NCBI GenBank assembly: GCA_023653785.1
Contig: JAMKCH010058407.1
Span: 1-64,000 of the forward strand
DNA from: Ophioderma brevispina
Taxonomy: Eukaryota > Echinodermata > Ophiuroidea > Amphilepidida > Ophiodermatidae
Direction of reading: 5' to 3'
DNA: 64,000 nt
The position numbers and the translations under genes were made by a program. The first letter of the stretch is position 1. Every line of letters starts with the position of its first letter. Below the pieces are notes generated by a model. It did not search any database. It worked only from the letters and a program-made list of their open reading frames with translations, and had not been told where the DNA came from. Below, one piece after another: positions 60,253 through 64,000 of the stretch.

Positions 60253-60410
60253 GTGAAATGGGTGTGTTGGCCATTTTGGACCCACTGACCACATGAACCC
60301 TGATTGATTCAACAGACTTTACGGAATGAAGTGCACTTTATTCCGTAGGATAGAATTCATCAGTGTCATGGTGTACAGGGGTCATAATTAAAATGCCACA
60401 CCAGTGAAAT
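60253..60410. mobile_element. Hairpin MITE just upstream of exon 1
   Basis: The outer arms 'gtgaaatgggtgtg' and 'cacaccagtgaaat' pair, as do inner 'gacttt.acggaat' and 'attccgta'. About 170 bp upstream of the exon 1 border, so it could overlap the promoter or a 5' UTR intron. Confidence 0.7.
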
Positions 60411-62731
60411 GAAACAATCAAAAATTTGACCGAATGACACTATTTTGAAATTGCACGAATTAGGCAGTCAATATTTGTTTTATTTATATCAGAGAAATCA
60501 TGAAGTATATTGTGGTTAAATTTCCCTTGTAAAAATCCACACTGTTCTTGTTAAAAATGCTAAATCGCAACTTCGCTGATTATGAAAAAAATACAAAATG
60601 GGTTAGGAAAAAATACAAATAATAATTTTGAAGGCCTTCCATTTATGGAATGGGGACCTCGAGAAGAAAAAAGTGTGTCGATTTGAGTATAGTCTTAATT
60701 CTCATTAAAAACACTATCAGTGATATCCGCAAGCGTCAAAATCTATTAGTTTGCAGGAATGGCCTTAAAAGATGAGGATAAGTCTATAGAATTATAAAGT
60801 TAATTTTTCCCAACTGAAGGAAGAATTTACAGAAAGAAAAGTCAGAAAAGGAAGAAAGTGTTCAAAGATAGGAATCCCCACTCAATTACGTGTTGTAGTA
60901 AGTGTTCGTTCGGACAGTAATTACTAAAATTCCTGATTTTGTTCTTATTGGGTTGCTTCTGGGCTACCATTTGCAGGTATGATTAGGCTACCTGTATTGT
61001 TACTAAACATGCCAAAAAATCAATTTTTTTTATGAGTTTTCTTCATTTTTCTGATTTAGCAAAGCAGTGATAGTGCCTTTAAAGATAGCTTGTTATGTTC
61101 GAAGTATACCTCAATGTACAATAAAAACTACCTTTATAACGATTTGGTACATATTTCCCGTGCTATGCAAATGTTACAGAAAAACCTTTTTAGGGTGACG
61201 TAAAGAGACACTGGGCACATTTGAAAAAAGTTCGCCCTCAAGATTTTTCAAAATCGAATTTTGAAGGTTGTTGTAAAGATATGTATACAAAGCCCCGCAC
61301 CCCGAATGATTAGACCAAATCAGCTTCCTTATGGGCAACAGAACGATTTTTAATTTAACGTCGCCGGCGAGGGCGACGCGAGTTTAAATTCAGCAGACGA
61401 ACGCGACAATGGCTTTAACCACAAGAACACACACTCCGTATGCATGTTCTCACGCTATGCAAATGTTTGATCGGTCTAAACCTTTGTGGTTTTAATTCAG
61501 TGAGTACGAGTCAAAAGATTCATGTAATATACAAATTGTGATTAAGTTATGGAAAACTCAAAGTGGCCTACAAATTACAGGATGGCTTTATCCTCATATC
61601 AATGTTGTCCCTATATCTTTTGGGGTATAATGTATTTTTATGTAGTAAAATATCTCTGTTTGCAATGGGCCTGGACATCATTTGAGAGCAGTGACGTAGC
61701 CAGGTGGGGGCAAAGAGGGGCAGAGGCCCCCTCTTGAAAAAAATGCTTGACGGGAAATCGGAAATAAAACCCGGGATATTCATGTTAAATCGGCCCCTTC
61801 GGATTCTTTTGCCCTGCGAGCGGGAACTTTGCTTGGATCGGGGACATTTGTTTTTGCCACCTACAGGAAATTTGCCCATCGGAAACATCGGGATGGGCTA
61901 CGAGCTGTTTGAGAGCACAGTGAAGAAATTTCATTATTTGTGCAAATGTGCCAGTGCCGCTTTAAGGATACAAATGAGGTTATTGCCATTGATTCCGTCC
62001 TGCCGCGGATAATGCACAACATCATAAGTGCATGACGGATTGCATTACTTGGGACTTGTATTATGAAACGTCTACCATTGTTTTGTGTGTATAAAGCATT
62101 TACATTGATAACGAGAGCAGATGACTAAATTGCTTGACCAGACAATCGCTAGGTATAGCTCGATAATGAAGTCATTCGTCTGATTCGGTTTTCATGATCC
62201 GTTCATTACACGAGCCCTTGTTACATGACCGAAAACGTTACGATCGAGACTCACACATGGTATTATTGAAGTTGTTGTTGTAGTGTGTTGTTGTTGTGTG
62301 TTAGTGGGGTTGTTTTTTGTTGATGGTGGTGGTGTCCGTACTTGGTGTTTTTGGTGATGATGATGATGATGATCACGACGACGACGACGATGAAGATGCA
62401 CGACGACGATGATGATTGATGATGATGATGATGATGATGATTATGAGGATGAGGATGATACCTTTTATACTTTCAATTGGTATTTGTTGCCATGACGCAG
62501 CAACGGCCTATTGCATTATAGTGCTCATACTACAAAACATAACGATATATATAGGATTGCTGTGATGAAACACTTTATACATCATCACTAGATCGATTAC
62601 ATGACAACTCAGCATTCCAACTGTACTACCTTTAAAATCTTTTACTGAAATCGTTTCCACCTCCACAATGTAAATACTATCAGAAAAAATGACACTATTA
62701 TGTTTGTTCTCAAACTTATACAATGCCATAC
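60411..62731. other. No gene recognised; possible TE end near 61.69 kb
   Basis: Mostly AT-rich. A CAGTGACGTAGCCAGGTGGG sequence at 61689 followed by a G-rich tract looks like a DNA-transposon terminus, but its partner was not found. A CpG-rich imperfect hairpin around 61352-61392 ('aatttaacgtcgcc' pairing with 'ggcgacgcgagtttaaatt') is the only other structure. Confidence 0.4.
62270..62460 (+). repeat. Compound microsatellite
   Basis: TTG/GTG-rich repeats (62273-62348) pass into GAT, CGA and GAT trinucleotide arrays (62355-62459). All are interrupted. Such arrays are hypervariable and often misassembled. Confidence 0.85.
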
Positions 62732-62853
62732 CTGCTTTGCCGGTACCCTTCATACGCTTCATATCAGCCGCAGTAATTACGCGAGGTTTTGACTCGGAAA
62801 TTTGGCCCTTGGTTGACATTGTTTCAGGAGTTACAATGTAATCACTGTTAATC
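62732..62853 (-). CDS. First-exon-like sequence related to gene 2
   Basis: A strong acceptor 'attattttatttag' precedes a short leader and ATG at 62819-62817. It opens 29 codons (MSTKGQISESKPRV..., ending GTGKA) and is followed by G|gtatgg, phase 1. The hydrophilic start with Met-Ser and the closing Gly-Lys resemble gene 2 exon 1 (Met-Ser...Met-Gly-Lys). Its phase does not fit exon 1 or exon 2 of gene 2, and no phase-matched Greek-key exon was seen between 60.1 and 62.7 kb. It may be the start of a decayed tandem paralogue, an alternative first exon with an unseen partner, or unrelated. Confidence 0.45.
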
Positions 62854-63379
62854 CTAAATAAAATAATAATAACAAAACAATTAAGAAAGAAATACATTTA
62901 TCTCTCAATGTCTGAACTTTACATATGTGATAAATCTGAGGAATCTTAGTCAGTCAATCAACCAATCAATTACCCAACCAATCAACCAGTAGCAAATACA
63001 GTTAGCAGAATAGCAGCAATATTAGTGTTATAAGAGTGGCATAATTAAACAATCTAGCAATCGGTCGAAATATAGCACGTTGCAACCAAATTATGTAATT
63101 TTCTCTTGTATATAGATATAAATATACACACAAAAACCATCAGACCCGAAAACAACTTCAAACATAATGATATTAAATAAGAAATACACTCTTAGAAATA
63201 ACAACTCAATGCTGTGTAAGAAGGGAACAAGGTTTTCAGGCCGCGAAAACTCCGCAAAACAACTCAACATTCACACAATTCAAGATTGAACAAAAAATCA
63301 AATAACTGCTGCACAAAATTCCATGCCCCCTCTTGACCCATTTTTGATAATGTGTAAATAATTTATAATTATAAAAAAA

Positions 63380-63850
63380 AAGCTATCCCATTTCTCCTGG
63401 AAAGCCAACTGAATGAACCGGATGTTTCGTTTTCATGTAGTAAACATTTATGTACAGCATAGCAGCAGTGCCATAGGATACTATATATATAAACAAATAT
63501 CCGGATTTTAAAAAAATCAATTCCCAAACAAGAAAATACACCATAGGATACCCACGATAGTTTCGCTAGTTTTAATACAGTACGCGCTGTATTTGTTTCT
63601 CCCAATCCATAGAGCTTTAGTTTTGGTTTCGTTAGTTTCTAAGCCTGGAATTAAGTACACGTAATATTGTTCTAGCACTTTAGAGGCTTCATGAAGGGAG
63701 TCACTCGAGCCATCCAAGAGAAAAAGCGGTATCTAGCATATTAGGAAATCTGGAATACCACACCGCCTACAAGAATACCTTTATTATTTCCATTCTTTTT
63801 TCTCAGCACAGCGTAAGAAAACGTAAGGTGATAATGAACCGCCTTGACTA
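63380..63850 (-). mobile_element. L1/Tx1-like LINE fragment
   Basis: Minus-strand peptides QGGSLSPYVF, then GSSDSLHEASKVLEQYY and NETKTKALWIGRNKYS match the reverse-transcriptase palm (the SPYIF box, the LDGSE..SL helix and the SKTKAIWIG strand) of L1/Tx1-type LINEs. Frames are broken between them and the catalytic Asp-Asp box is damaged. Different in sequence from the 40-kb and 46.8-kb LINEs. Confidence 0.8.
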
Positions 63851-64000
63851 CATTGGCAATCGGTTGGTTTCGTGACCATTTATGAGGATGTATAAGATCA
63901 TTTAAGATGTACTATTTGCATGAAAAGTTTTGAACCATCTTTAATTAATTGAATCACCAAAATTCAAAAAGTCAAAAACATTCAAAATGAATGTATGCGA

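Noticed and set aside
62192..62401. Minus-strand open frame rich in His, Arg and Thr
   Set aside because: It is the translation of the compound trinucleotide microsatellite.

Overview
The window is animal nuclear DNA: AT-rich, intron-rich and packed with transposons, with no operons, bacterial promoters or viral genes. The repeat content (tRNA-derived SINEs, CR1-like and L1/Tx1-like LINEs, foldback elements, TTAA-flanked MITEs, AGGTCA-type tandem repeats) and the two host genes suggest a marine invertebrate, perhaps an echinoderm or hemichordate. That placement is inference and is weakly held.

Host gene 1 (+ strand, 9204-13482, possibly to 13603) is the 3' two thirds of a retinol-dehydrogenase-like short-chain dehydrogenase/reductase. 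Three exons join in phase. The N-terminal exon was not found. The active-site Tyr is followed by an Asn where the catalytic Lys belongs. The C-terminal tail is broken by a stop and a frameshift.

Host gene 2 (- strand, 60071 down to 30003) is the main find. Five exons with matching splice phases encode about 308 residues: a short hydrophilic N-terminus, a beta-gamma-crystallin domain (two Greek-key motifs, one exon each) and an aerolysin/natterin-like pore-forming domain (two exons). This is the architecture of newt EP37/EDSP and of the alpha subunit of frog beta-gamma-CAT. It spans 30 kb because its 11.7-kb and 14.6-kb introns are filled with nested transposons. A second first-exon-like sequence lies upstream at 62732-62853.

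Layout: 0-9 kb holds a SINE, inverted and tandem repeats and a foldback element. 9-13.6 kb is the SDR gene, with a LINE fragment and a 910-bp foldback in its last intron. 15.8-19.8 kb is a decayed CR1-like LINE. 19.8-23.2 kb is a tandem pair of about 1.7-kb units. 23.4-29.3 kb is mostly unrecognised, with one element of a terminal-inverted-repeat family called A here. 29.3-60.4 kb is the crystallin-aerolysin gene. Its introns hold two L1/Tx1-like LINEs (one with target-site duplications), three A or A-derived insertions, four copies of a related family B, and several younger elements whose target sites can be read by comparing copies. 60.4-64 kb holds microsatellites, the extra first exon and a LINE fragment.

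Many of the repeats differ by small indels. Some of this may be residual assembly error, so the frame breaks reported here need checking against reads.
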